A stretch of DNA of 64,000 nucleotides from Holtermannia corniformis (taxonomy: Eukaryota > Basidiomycota > Tremellomycetes > Holtermanniales): contig BCIJ01000007.1 of the NCBI GenBank assembly GCA_001599935.1, positions 444,168 to 508,167 of the forward strand, written 5' to 3'. The notes under the pieces are model-generated. The model ran no database searches, was not told where the DNA came from, and saw only the letters and a program-made list of their open reading frames with translations. The number at the start of each line of letters is the position of its first letter. Within the stretch, counting starts at the first letter, position 1. Of this stretch, positions 1-9,734 are shown one piece after another. The position numbers and the translations under genes are program-made.

Positions 1-91
1 CAGAAGTCCATGGCCAGACGTACAAGCGGATATCTGTGACACCACCCAGCTATCTTGCCCAGCTCGTACAACCTGCTTCCCCTTCGTGATC

Positions 92-1312
92 ATGTACCCT
101 GGCAACCCTGGCGGACCTAATCGCACTGTACAGTATCCAGACAACCTTCTCCTTCGACCATCACCCCTTCGCCCGCCATGCCCCTCCGATCGCCGAATTT
201 ATGAGTGGCGAGGTGTACTTGAAGCCCCGCGGATTCCACCTACACATCCCCATCTGGCCAGAACACGGCAGATAGCGTTGACCGCATCTTTGGCAGATGG
301 ACGAGCATACGGTTCTGCACTGCGCAAATTCCACATCTTCTGCGACATCTTCACCATATCAGAACAAGCTCGCCTGCCTGCAGCCCCAGAGCTCCTGCGT
401 GACTTTGTTGGCTGGGCAGCGACCGAGCCGGACCCTTGGGACCCCCACCTGGCAACAGGCATCCCCTTCGAGACAGTGAGCACAACCACTGCGCAGTCTT
501 ACCTGTCTGGGATTCGGGCATGGCACATTGCCCAAGGATTCCCCGCTCCACTGTCTGCGTCAGACTGGGACACACTGCGGTGGGATCTCCGTGGACTGGC
601 AAGAGTCCAAGCTGGGGCCCACACAAAACCACCCAGACCGCCCGTGACACTGGGGATGCTGCGCGAAGTGGGACGATTCCTGTGCAGCTTGCCAGGTGGG
701 TTGGGCAAGCCACGGACCGCGGCCATCTGGGCAGTGGCGTGCTGTGCATTCTTTGGCCTGATGCGCTTGGGTGAGTGCACAACTCGCAATTTCCGGAGAT
801 TCAAGGACCCCGAGCGGCGTCACGCCCAAATGGACCTGGTGGATCGAAATGGCGAACCGTTGGCTACCATTACGCTGCCTCAATGTAAGACATCAACCCC
901 AGGCAAGCTTGGCGAGTTTGCAATTACACTTGTGCGGCAAGACCCTGCAGTCTGCCCGATTGCGGCGCTGCGCAACATGGTGGCAATGAATCCTGCCCCA
1001 GCAGACTCGCCTTTATTTGCCTTCAACACCAACAAGGGCGGCCAACAGACCATCAAGCGCGAGGACATTTTACAGACCTTTCAGCGCGCGCTGCCCAGAG
1101 ACCAATATGAGAGGGTCTTCGGCCATAGCTTCCGCATTGGAGGTGCCTCGTTCTTCCTAGGCTGCGGCGTAACTCCTGAGACAGTACGCCTACTGGGACG
1201 GTGGCAGTCAATTGCATTCCAGGTTTACCTTCGCAGCCTACAAGAAATGGCGAACACACACTTGGCGATGCGCGCTCAGCCTTTACCGGAGATAGTCATA
1301 GACGCCGAATAA
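92..1312 (+). CDS. Tyrosine recombinase ([18 protein letters not shown], Crypton-type) of a fungal mobile element
   Basis: The protein (406 aa from the first ATG seen) has an N-terminal SAM-like core-binding half (residues about 60-190) and a C-terminal catalytic half. The catalytic landmarks are in order: the first Arg in GLMRLGEC, a Lys in LPQCKTS, HSFRIGG (H-x-x-R), GRWQS, and the nucleophilic Tyr in FQVYLRS. This is the layout of tyrosine recombinases carried by Cryptons and related YR elements in basidiomycetes; the enzyme would cut and rejoin DNA through a 3'-phosphotyrosine. The frame is open to the left edge of the window, so the true start may lie outside and the annotated ATG is only the first visible one. 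No intron is needed, unlike the neighbouring host genes. The 84-bp direct repeats downstream may belong to the same element. Function is confident; assignment to Crypton rather than another YR class is inference. Confidence 0.8.
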   Translation: MYPGNPGGPNRTVQYPDNLLLRPSPLRPPCPSDRRIYEWRGVLEAPRIPPTHPHLARTRQIALTASLADGRAYGSALRKFHIFCDIFTISEQARLPAAPELLRDFVGWAATEPDPWDPHLATGIPFETVSTTTAQSYLSGIRAWHIAQGFPAPLSASDWDTLRWDLRGLARVQAGAHTKPPRPPVTLGMLREVGRFLCSLPGGLGKPRTAAIWAVACCAFFGLMRLGECTTRNFRRFKDPERRHAQMDLVDRNGEPLATITLPQCKTSTPGKLGEFAITLVRQDPAVCPIAALRNMVAMNPAPADSPLFAFNTNKGGQQTIKREDILQTFQRALPRDQYERVFGHSFRIGGASFFLGCGVTPETVRLLGRWQSIAFQVYLRSLQEMANTHLAMRAQPLPEIVIDAE

Positions 1313-1374
1313 GCCGGTGTTGGGGACGCCGCCGCTCAGCCAGCCGCTGCACCTGGCAGGCTTGGCGTGGGTGG

Positions 1375-1458
1375 GGAGCGCCTGGCCGTGCGGCGAGTGT
1401 CCAGTCAAAGCCCAACACCTAGGCTCCGCTCACGAGAGACGACGCGCGGCGAGTTGCA
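1375..1458 (+). repeat. 84-bp direct repeat, left copy
   Basis: Identical over 84 bp to positions 1982-2065 (constant offset 607). It starts 62 bp after the recombinase stop codon. The bases just outside the repeat differ between the copies on both sides, so the boundaries are sharp. Confidence 0.95.
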
Positions 1459-1981
1459 AGGAAAGGATCACGCGCAGCCTGCGGAGCTATGATCCACGGT
1501 GCAACGAGACAGCTGAGGCGGCAGTGCAGACATCGCTCGAGCTCACGCTCGAGCTCACCACTGCCGCCGAACGAACAATTGCAACCCTCCCGCCACACCC
1601 AAAGTTGTCATGTGATCATGGATTAACTTTTAATATTAATTTATTAAAAAAAAAAAAAAAAAAAAAAAAAGCGGAAGCAAACAGCCCAAACTTTGAGGAT
1701 GCCTTCGTCTGCTTCCATCTCTTTTCTACAACCACATCCCTACCCTACGTCTCGAGGTGCTGGGTTCCCCAGGCCTTGGGCTTAGACTGCTGGGTTCCCC
1801 AGGGTCGAAGCTGACGTCTCCTCTTGCTCTCTACTGCTCGCCTCGCTATCGCCACCTGTACCTCATCCAAGACACTCACTGTAGCCCAGTAGGGGTGTCG
1901 TAATGCCAAAATTTTCACTGTAGTTAGATATCATAACAGCGTAGTCTCAGTGAGCAGAGTCAAATCACTCCCGCCCACCCA
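1459..1981. mobile_element. AT-rich insert between direct repeats, with A25 tract and paired hairpins
   Basis: This 523-bp segment lies between the two 84-bp repeats. It holds a run of 25 A (1646-1670) preceded by an AT-rich stretch, and two copies 30 bp apart of a small inverted repeat (CTGGG-TTC-CCCAG at 1760-1772 and 1790-1802). The sequence GAGCTCACGCTCGAGCTCAC near 1540-1559 is an internal tandem duplication. No coding capacity is evident. Direct repeats, a homopolymer tail and short hairpins suggest a non-autonomous mobile element or the non-coding tail of the recombinase element. A tail-joined duplication of the host sequence is the alternative. Confidence 0.5.
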
Positions 1982-2065
1982 GGAGCGCCTGGCCGTGCGG
2001 CGAGTGTCCAGTCAAAGCCCAACACCTAGGCTCCGCTCACGAGAGACGACGCGCGGCGAGTTGCA
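1982..2065 (+). repeat. 84-bp direct repeat, right copy
   Basis: Identical to 1375-1458. It ends 116 bp upstream of the uS17m start codon, so the insertion lies in that gene's promoter region. Confidence 0.95.
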
Positions 2066-2181
2066 GTCCAATTGACTCCGGTCGCACCGTGGATCGTCCT
2101 GGTCACGTTGGTAAGGTTGTTACATGTCGCATCAGCCAGTTCAAGCTCCCTCACTGTCAACCCTCTGGACCGCACACGACC

Positions 2182-4137
2182 ATGCCAAACCTCCTCCGCG
2201 GCATCGTCACAAAGACGGGAGCGATGCAAAAGACGATCACAGTCACCGTACGTCCAGGCCGTCTTCGAGTGGAAGGTTGATACCCCCGAAGCCGTGCTGA
2301 TTCGAAGCCTGCAGGTTCGGAGGACGTTTGAACACCCAAAGCTGCTCAAAGTGAGTCGTAGATTTGCAAGGGCTATCTGTCGTTCGACATGGTCGATGTG
2401 ACCAGATCATTGCGAGCTATCTCGTATCTGCGGCGAGCTTGGATTATGAGCTCGAGATGGTCTTTGGTATCTGGTCCCTGGTGCTTGATCTGGCTAGCGG
2501 ACTCATCGCTATGTCGGCTATATCGGTTACAGATTCACGACATCAGCGCTGTGGCTGGCTCTTGTGTGGACGCGCAGCAAGCAACCAAGCAACACGAATC
2601 TCCGACTCCTTGGTGACCCAAGCTGGGAACATCCAATGGCCAGATGCCACGGGCATAAGTGCGCTCGCGTCTGCGATTCAGTGCTTCTCCGGTTGCATAT
2701 AGGCCTACTGCAGTTTCTCACGCAACCAAGCGACACCAGGCGACCCACTGGCATGCGTCTTCCGTCCACTACCTAAGGTAGCCAATCTCCGGGTCGCTTG
2801 CTGCACATCAGTGGGCTTTCGACAGGAACGTCAGGTACTTTACCGGTGTGACGGATGCTAGCTTCATCGCACAGCATCTATCTTGGCAGGTGTCTCATGG
2901 AGCCGCACTCCTATTCTGCAGGTGCCATCGCCAGACGGCGCCATTGTTGGTTTGACTTTAGCCAAAACGCGCTCAAGTGAGCGCTTGCGACCATCAGGGC
3001 CATGGTCACAGCAGTGGGAGCAAGCTGTTTTGCCTCGGCGATCGTTGCCGCCCATGGGTCGTTGACGGAATGGTGTTGAGCTTGATTACCCGCACGCTGG
3101 TGGTCAATCAGTGAATAGAGATTGCAGGTCACACGTCGCACGGATTGCGCTTGTTGGCACGCGTGATTCTCGCGGTGCACAAGCCATCTGGCATCGGTGA
3201 GGACAACAAGACGCTAGTCACTCGCATGCCGGCCCAACTTGCATTTTTCCCAGCTGTAGTCATCGCTGCGCTGGACGGACTGTCGTGACCCTTTGTGTGG
3301 AGGATCATAGGCAGCATTATTGATGCGAAATCCCTATTGTGCGAGTGTTCTAGCCTACCATAACCGGAGCTGGAAACTTGGCGTTCTCAATAATGTCTGC
3401 TTGCATCGAATCTTATCTAAGGTTGCGCGATCTTCGATGGATCAGCAAACGAAGGCAAGCTCGCGTATCAGATGCTAGACGCTGCGAGCGTCGAAGCAAC
3501 TCACAACTCGGTACTTCTCGTGCCGTGCAGCTAATCGCTCTGGGTTCGGTACACGCTCGTGTACTTCATCTCGCGCTGCGGTAGCCGTTTGTTCGCCGAT
3601 GACTCGCGCCGTTCCGTGCTCGTAGTGATTGACGGCCGCGAGGAGCTGATTTGCCAGCCCTGCTCGGGACCAAAGGGATGTGGAAGGCATCTCAATTGTG
3701 ACGTCGGGAGCGGAGCGTGTCATTTTCGGCACCTCGGACACTTTGTTTGAAGGATGACTAGCAGAGCTCCCAAAGCGATACCTGAATGATGTGAAATCAA
3801 AGAGACGCTGCCCATGGCTGATGGCTTCGGCCGACTTCACTGTCATCTAGGGCCGACACCCGAAGGACTGAGCTGACTCCTGTGCAGCAAATGGAGAGTC
3901 ACAAAAAGTTCCTCGCACACGACGAGGTGGGACGTAAGTGCATCACGACTGAGAAGATCAGCCGCTGACAAAGGCATCGCAGGGGCACGGATAAACGACC
4001 TCGTCACCATCCGCGCATGCAAGCCATTCTCAGCTCGCAAGACGTTCACAGTGGAATCAATCGATCGGCACGCATTGGATCTCAACGAGAAGGCAGAGGC
4101 TGGCGCCGAGAGTCTCGAGAGCGCTCATGCGCACTGA
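2182..4137 (+). CDS. Mitochondrial small-subunit ribosomal protein uS17m
   Basis: Exons 2182-2247, 2315-2350, 3888-3933 and 3983-4137 join to a 100-aa protein. It begins MPNLLRGIVTKTGAMQKTIT, continues VRRTFEHPKLLK, then SHKKFLAHDE and NDLVTIRACKPFSARKTF. This is the S17 OB-fold pattern: GxVxxxxMQKTxxV, HPK, HDE, GDxVxIxxxRPxSxxK. S17 binds 16S-type rRNA in the small subunit; the divergent sequence, a GIV-type start and no cytosolic-type extension indicate the mitochondrial form. All splice sites are GT-AG and phases agree. Intron 2 (2351-3887) is 1,537 bp, some thirty times the usual length here. It splits the conserved HPK...HDE region, so annotation pipelines will probably truncate the gene. 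Confident identification; exact splice points good. Confidence 0.85.
2351..3887 (+). other. Unusually long intron 2 of uS17m
   Basis: Donor GTGAGTCG and acceptor TGTGCAG. I find no intact gene in it. A 123-codon ATG-started open frame on the minus strand (3475-3846) resembles nothing I know and I do not call it. The segment may be an old insertion or an expanded intron. Confidence 0.7.
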
Positions 4138-4226
4138 GGGGTTATGATTGTGAAGACGACTGGACGATGATATAATCCCATACCAATACCAAACGAGGGA
4201 ATGCAACCTCCCATTCGGGCCTCGAG

Positions 4227-4394
4227 ATGACGCGGCCATGGCAATCTGTGACGCCCTCGCCTAAGGAAGACGAGGACTGGGAAGGTCGAGGCGGGATCGG
4301 CGAAGATCTACCTCCGAAGGAGAAACTCTCAGTCGCGCTGCGGAAAGCGAGGTTCCGCACTACGAGGAACCTCGAGGATCAACGAGCGATGTAG
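4227..4394 (+). CDS. Possible small ORF (55 aa), unrecognised
   Basis: The frame starts at ATG and encodes a charged peptide (MTRPWQSVTPSPKEDEDWEG..., ending RKARFRTTRNLEDQRAM). It begins 89 bp after the uS17m stop. The composition is protein-like but there is no known domain, and it could be chance or a fragment of a spliced gene. The rest of 4138-4678 shows nothing else I can support. Confidence 0.2.
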   Translation: MTRPWQSVTPSPKEDEDWEGRGGIGEDLPPKEKLSVALRKARFRTTRNLEDQRAM

Positions 4395-4678
4395 ATACAA
4401 CAGGAGACGGCGCGGAAGACGAGGGGCGCGCGCGCGGCGCGGCGGCACAGCCGCAGCGCACAGACAGTGGTGTGATAGCACCAGTGGCACTGAGCACCAC
4501 GCAGCGGCTACTCGCCACGTGACACCGCCATAGGCGTGACAAATCGAACCTGTGACCACACAGTCAACTCCTGCGACCGCGACTGACCACAGGGTAGAGG
4601 TGGTCCAGTAGTAGGCGCACAGAGAGATTGGCGGTCACGAAGGCAAAAAAGGCAATAAACAGGACACAAAAAAACAAA

Positions 4679-4763
4679 GTCAAGTTCCGGGATCGAACCA
4701 GAGACCTTGTGATTAAAAGCATGTTATTGCAATCACACGCTCTAGCCACTGAGCTAACTCGAC
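4679..4763 (-). tRNA. tRNA-Cys(GCA) with a 13-nt intron
   Basis: Read on the minus strand the molecule folds as acceptor GTCGAGT/ACTTGAC, D-arm GCTC...GAGC with AGTGGCTA loop, anticodon stem TGTGA/TCACA, variable AGGTC, and T-arm TCTGG-TTCGATC-CCGGA. The anticodon loop is 20 nt long. Removing a canonical intron between positions 37 and 38 leaves TTGCAAA, giving anticodon GCA (Cys). The base at the discriminator position is T, and U73 is the classical Cys identity element. A T-rich pol III terminator follows (A-rich on the plus strand at 4666-4677). Reading the loop as Lys-TTT would need a non-canonical intron position and the wrong discriminator. Box A and B sequences are present in the D and T arms. 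Confidence 0.92.
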
Positions 4764-5673
4764 TTGGGCTTGAACAAATTTTTTTAACAGATTCTTGTCT
4801 TGCTACGCATCTTCGAACAACATCTTCTGACAAGGATGCTGTCTCCGAAAGTGCCACTTGTAGGTTCTCAGCCTGCATCTTGTGAAGGTGTTAGACCTTC
4901 GTCGGTGTTTGTTCTGTCCAGAGGGGTTAAGAGTTGGTGTCTAGTCAGCTGTCCATAGTCTATGAACCACTTCCTCACCGATACATCTCGTGTGCTTTGG
5001 TCCTTGAACCTCAAGCCGACCATGAGGGGTACATTCAAACAGCACGTACATCAGCGGTAGGGGTCATTGGAGTATCGCTGGCACATCTTGACCCTCAACG
5101 AAATATATCAGCGGACAGTTCATCAAGTAATTGTCGCATCCCACTTTCCGGTGATCGTGCATAACCTGCTGGTGTCTGCTCGGCGTCTTGTTTAGCCGCA
5201 GATCCTCTCCTTTGATGTGGAGGGTACAGATATGTATCAGAGAGGCGGTCGCCATCGCTGCACTTGAGAGACACAGTGGAACATGTAACCGAGCCACGCG
5301 TGCTTAGACCATTATGGCACTTTTCACACCTTCTGACAGCCTTCGCACAGGCTCGACCGGCGAGGTGAGTCTCACTATACCAAAGCGAAACGCGTGACTC
5401 TACTTGTTTTGTCGTTGGAGATTGCCGGTCGGCATTGATGAACCGATATTTTGCCACTCGCCACTTTACGGCTGTGACCGGAGTCGGTGGCAACGACGCC
5501 CTTTGCGGTTGCTGCTGAAAGCTTGCAACCACCTAGCATTGGGGCGATCGCTAACATCAACCTGGAGCTCGACTGCGACGGTCCGATACCCTCCACAGCG
5601 ACAATCAGGCATGGCCTGAAACACTTTTGGCAAACCCTGACGGTGCACGGACTCTCGGCGTATTGTCCTCAAA
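4764..5673. other. Intergenic region between tRNA-Cys and the PP2C gene
   Basis: I see no supportable coding frame, RNA or repeat here. It should contain the promoter of the phosphatase gene. Confidence 0.5.
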
Positions 5674-7438
5674 ATGATGCCGTCCAAGCCAGCAACCGGT
5701 GCGTTGGTCAAGGCCAACAAGCAGCTCGTGCGGCAGGCCAAGTACGTCTCGAATGCCCGCCGAGCACTGCACCTCTGGCCGTCGCTCTCGCCGACGTTGC
5801 TTCAGCGGCTATCGTCGATGGTGTACACGCCCCGGTTGGTTCTCCTTCCTGCCGCTCGAACAGGTCCACCTAGAGATACAGTAACTGTCACATTGGATCA
5901 TCCCTGTGTAGTCGCTCTACAGTCTCTAGGCGTACCTGCCGGTGAAACATACAAGAGCGACTTTACACTCCTCCCGATCGAGCAGCAGGATGAAAACGAG
6001 CGGTACGCGGCGGCCATCACACGTCCAGGCCGGTCAGAGACGAAAGGACGCCGCGGGTATCACACGGCTGTACAGGACTCTCCTTCGTTCTTCGATGCCT
6101 TTCCTCCATACCTGCCAACCCCACCTCGCTCTCCGCAGAGGTTATCCCCCTCGATCGATATCATCCGCAGCCCCTCACGACCGTCATCACCGGCAAGTGA
6201 CAGCCCGCGGCAGGCCGCCGACACTCCTGCGGCAGTCACTGCTGCACCTCCTATCGCCGAGCCGGATGTTCTCACAGCACAGCTAGCCTACACGGCGGTC
6301 ATCACCGCCGAGGCGAGTGTCAGCTTTCCACCGTCTCCAGCACCGACAGAAGACGGTAAAGACGAAGGAGAGGCCGTCAATGACACGGGCAAGTTCATGT
6401 TCCACGTTGGCTGGACCGGCTTGCCCAAACATCGGCCGGGCAAGGCACCCCCCGCCAAGCTGAATAACCCGTTCACCCCAACAGTGCTCAAGTCGACGTG
6501 CATTGGAGAAGACGCATTCTTCCAACTTCCCTTTGCACTCGGTATTGCGGACGGTGTCGGCGGATGGTCTCGCAAAGGGGACGCTCGAGCCGATGCGCGG
6601 CGTTGGGGTGGCCTTTTGATGCATTTCTGCAGTGAAGAGGCAAGCAATTGGGCAACAGGCGAGACCAAGACACCAAGCCGTGTGACGAACTGGACCGACG
6701 ATCTCTCGGGATGGAAAGAGGCAACGCCGATAGAGACACGACCGGCTGCCGACCCAATGCTCATGATGCAGAAAGGCTATGAAAAGTGCCTCGCTTGTTT
6801 TACCGCCGAGGTGAGTTGACTTTATCTGTACCTGGCTGAGATTTCAGGGTTCCCGCGGCTCCTCGACGTGCCTCCTTGCAGTACTCGAGGATGACTCGCT
6901 GCACGTCGCCAACGTTGGCGATTCTTCCCTCCTGGTGATACGAGACAACAAAGTGCTCGTCAAGACAAAGGAAATGCAGCACGCGTTCAACTGGCCGATG
7001 CAGCTCGGCACCAAGCAAAAAGACACACCGATGAAGGACGCAGACGCCTACACGTGGACGGTCGAGAAGAACGACGTGGTGCTCGTCAGCAGCGATGGCC
7101 TGACTGACAATCTGGTATGTGACCGGCTTACGTCTGCGCCACTCACACCTCAGTACGACGAGGACATTGTCGACGTCTTTGCGACGTTTGCGTCGCCAAA
7201 GGAGACAGCCGCAAGCGGTCGACCGGCGTTTTGCCCGCAAAAGCTGTCTGAAGCGCTGTGTCACCGCGCGCGCGAGGCGTCGGAACAGGTTGGCAACGCG
7301 ACGCCGTTCAACGAGCGCGCGGCCGTACACGGCATCAACTTTGTAGGCGGCAAGCGGGATGGTGAGTCTAGCCCGTCCTTCAGCGCTGACCACGCAGACA
7401 TCACCGTCCTAGTCGGACTCATTGGCGAGCGCACATAG
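5674..7438 (+). CDS. PTC7: PP2C-type Ser/Thr phosphatase, PTC7-like (mitochondrial)
   Basis: Exons 5674-6810, 6848-7114, 7154-7361 and 7398-7438 give 550 aa. The C-terminal half carries the PP2C metal and fold motifs: GEDAFF, GIADGVGGW, GSSTCLLAVLEDD, VANVGDSSLLVI, VSSDGLTDNL and DITVLVGL. The pattern GW(T/S)xxP...GEDAFF with DGVGGW is that of PTC7/azurin-like (PPTC7) phosphatases, which act on mitochondrial matrix proteins including coenzyme Q biosynthesis enzymes. The N-terminus is rich in Arg/Lys and lacks acidic residues, consistent with a matrix-targeting signal. A Ser/Pro-rich stretch of about 150 residues separates it from the catalytic domain, which makes the protein longer than yeast Ptc7 (about 340 aa). 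The three introns are 37-39 nt. The first of two consecutive ATGs was taken as start. Confidence 0.88.
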
Positions 7439-8073
7439 CGCTGGTTGTATACATTGCATCGTTGTAGACTGTTGTTCGCATGCATCGTGTATCGTAGGAA
7501 GCCTACTCTGCATGCTCGGCCTTGAGCTCCGTCACACGCGCTTTAATCGTGGCATCGTACTCGGTCGTCGACCACGGGTGCGGCGCGAGATTTGCGACCT
7601 GTATATTGACATATTTCTATTCCTTTTGAGCGAACGAGTCATATGCACACTGCAGGAGCGCTCGTGAGTCTATATCCTCTGGGGAGGTAGCTCGCATCTT
7701 TATGACAAAGTTGTTGACTGTGATATGGCTCCATGGGACGGACGACATCTCTTGTGAGGAGGGAAGTCAAAGCTGCACCCTAAGTACGCCCTGACGGATT
7801 TACCCCCGTTCGAGAGTAGTCAAAAGATGTGCGTCATCGCCTTCGCTTCGTTCGCTTCGATCGAAGCCCAAAACAGGCGACTTGGCAATGAACGCCCCTG
7901 ATTGTCTCTATATAACCGGTACGATGGAAGGCACACAAGCGTCATGATGAGCCTTGATCCCCTTTCGGTCGATAGCTACTGCAAGCTTTGTAGCAGCGAT
8001 TGCGGCAGTCGAAGCAGTCAGATGCGCAGCAGCGCGCGCAAGTTCAATGAACATCACAGCATGACGAAAGCTA
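7439..8073. other. Intergenic region, no feature seen
   Basis: It lies between the PP2C stop and the small minus-strand ORF. I see only short unsupported frames. Confidence 0.5.
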
Positions 8074-8400
8074 TCAGCTCAACGGCGACTGCCCCTGGGT
8101 CGCATTGCTCGGCACTATCAGGTCCTCTGTGACGCCGCCGGCGGTCTGACCTGCGTTCAGCGAGGTGATTCGTTTCTGTAGCTCGATTTGACACGATGTG
8201 AGATACTCTTTTGCGTTGTGGTTGCCTGCTGCGTGTTTGCTCAGATCTTCATCCGAATACGTACTGAGGAATAACTCGATCCTGGTCAGCCAAAATCTGT
8301 AATCCTTGAGGCCGCCTTTAGGGCTCTGGAGAGAAAGCTCGGCTTGTTTGGCACACTTGTAGATCTCGTCGAGGCTGTCGTCAGTAATCGGCTGGGTCAT
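8074..8400 (-). CDS. Small orphan protein A (108 aa)
   Basis: A single ATG-started exon encodes MTQPITDDSLDEIYKCAKQA... and ends in a Gly/Thr/Ser-rich tail. The body is predicted helical and contains a motif, L-x-T/S-x-Y-x-x-x-DLS...C-x-x-E-(L/I)-Q, that recurs in the frameshifted ORF at 8922-9294. I do not recognise the family. No signal peptide or membrane segment is seen. Paralogy with its neighbour is the main argument that it is a real gene. Confidence 0.45.
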   Translation of the reverse strand: MTQPITDDSLDEIYKCAKQAELSLQSPKGGLKDYRFWLTRIELFLSTYSDEDLSKHAAGNHNAKEYLTSCQIELQKRITSLNAGQTAGGVTEDLIVPSNATQGQSPLS

Positions 8401-8921
8401 TGCATCTACGTCAAGCTGCCGCCGTAGCGACTACCCGCTCAAGTGCAGTGACCACCCTGGACAATCCGTTCACGCAGCGCCTTCTCATGAGCTGGGCTGC
8501 ATCTCGATGCACGCTCAACGGAAGCTACATCTCGCGATCACGAATCCAACATTACGTCTTCGCCACTTACACGACATGGTCCTTGATGGTGCCACAAGTG
8601 GATCATACAAGGGCGTTATGCAATCTACTATAGGGACAAACGACTTTCTTTGTAAGCGCATGCCAGCAATCGGGTGCCGTGCGCTACCCAAGAGCACGGT
8701 CCATCGACATAGACTGCATACGACATCGTCATGTCATCTTTGACGCTTTGGCGGCTTTGATTGGACGCCATCCTCGCTCGGTACCAACAGCACTGGCCAG
8801 ACTGACTCGAGATGTGCATTCGTTCGACGTCTTCCCATTGTGTTTGCTGATCAGGATCCGCCTTCGATCTAGCTCACTTTTGCATCGCCGATCCGTCGTA
8901 CTCGCCACGTCTAAAGACTCG

Positions 8922-9294
8922 CTACGACGCCTCACGCGGTCCCTCGCCAGGAGCCGCGGGCATTCGAGACGAGTTCTCGGCTTCGACGATACCTCCTTCG
9001 CTCTCGACGGTCGTCTTCCCGTCGCTCGGCGCCGCATCCACCTCGTCGAGATACTCTTGGATCTCCCTGCGACAGTCTTCGATATCTCCCCGGATGCTGC
9101 GCCCAGTCCTCCACAACGCGACACTCAGGTCATACTCGGCATAGTCTGTCAAGCAGGCATCGAGTTTTGCCACCTGCTTTCGGAGCTGATCATCACTCGG
9201 ACCAAGTCAAGAGATCTGCACATGAGGTTAGCCTCATCCGAGGTCGTCATCAAGCGCTCTATCATCTCATCAGTCGACGGCTTGTTCTTGCTCA
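8922..9294 (-). pseudogene. Frameshifted paralog of orphan protein A (orphan B)
   Basis: The frame opens with ATG at 9294 (MSKNKPSTDEMIERLMTTSD...) and, about 31 codons in, must shift by one base near 9190-9205. It then continues as DDQLRKQVAKLDACLTDYAE...DLS...DCRREIQEYLDEVD to a stop at 8922. Both halves align with orphan A: the TDD/E-x-(L/M)-(D/E)-x-(I/L) start, then L-(S/T)-x-Y-(S/A)-x-x-DLS and C-x-x-E-(L/I)-Q. I found no convincing GT-AG intron that repairs the frame, so it is a recent pseudogene, a sequencing indel, or an oddly spliced gene. Confidence 0.4.
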
Positions 9295-9470
9295 TGGTCG
9301 TTCGAGTCGGCCATTCCGATCCCCGATGGCGACGTTTCTGCAGGCCTCTTTTGTCTCACAATCGTCGGTCACAGCCTTGATGCGTCCAAGAAGGCCATCT
9401 GCACTAGCCGATGGTACAAGACGTCGGCAGTGCTGTGATCTCGGTTCTACCAGGATTCGCCACTGAAGAG

Positions 9471-9692
9471 ATGAGTGATTCAAACCGATCAGCATACGAG
9501 CTTCAACTCGAGTATTACAAGCGGGCTGCTACGTTGTCGACGGCTGCAGAGTCGAACGACGAGGCCCGCACAGCATTCCGGAGCGCGAGAAGCACGCTGA
9601 TCACGGCGCTGAGTGAGCGAGGGCTGGCCCAGGAAAGCATCGACCTGATTGTCGACTATGGCGAGCGAAAAGCCTCCAACCAGTCAATGTAG
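9471..9692 (+). CDS. Small orphan protein C (73 aa)
   Basis: ATG-started frame MSDSNRSAYELQLEYYKRAA... ending GERKASNQSM. It is helical and charged, with no domain I recognise. It sits beside orphans A and B but only its general size and composition resemble them. It ends 42 bp before the MOB2 stop codon, in convergent orientation. Confidence 0.35.
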   Translation: MSDSNRSAYELQLEYYKRAATLSTAAESNDEARTAFRSARSTLITALSERGLAQESIDLIVDYGERKASNQSM

Positions 9693-9734
9693 CGATCGGA
9701 TGCATGTCATAAGTCGTGTCATACCGTCAAGGCG

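Noticed and set aside
2364..2776. Plus-strand ORFs just after uS17m exon 2
   Set aside because: They lie in the intron and show no family features or consistent splice sites.
3475..3846. 123-codon minus-strand ORF in the long uS17m intron
   Set aside because: It starts with ATG but has no recognisable domain, no paralog in the window and no supporting splice structure.
4679..4763. Reading the tRNA as Lys-TTT
   Set aside because: It would need a 13-nt insertion before position 32 and has T at the discriminator; Cys-GCA with a 37/38 intron fits all features.
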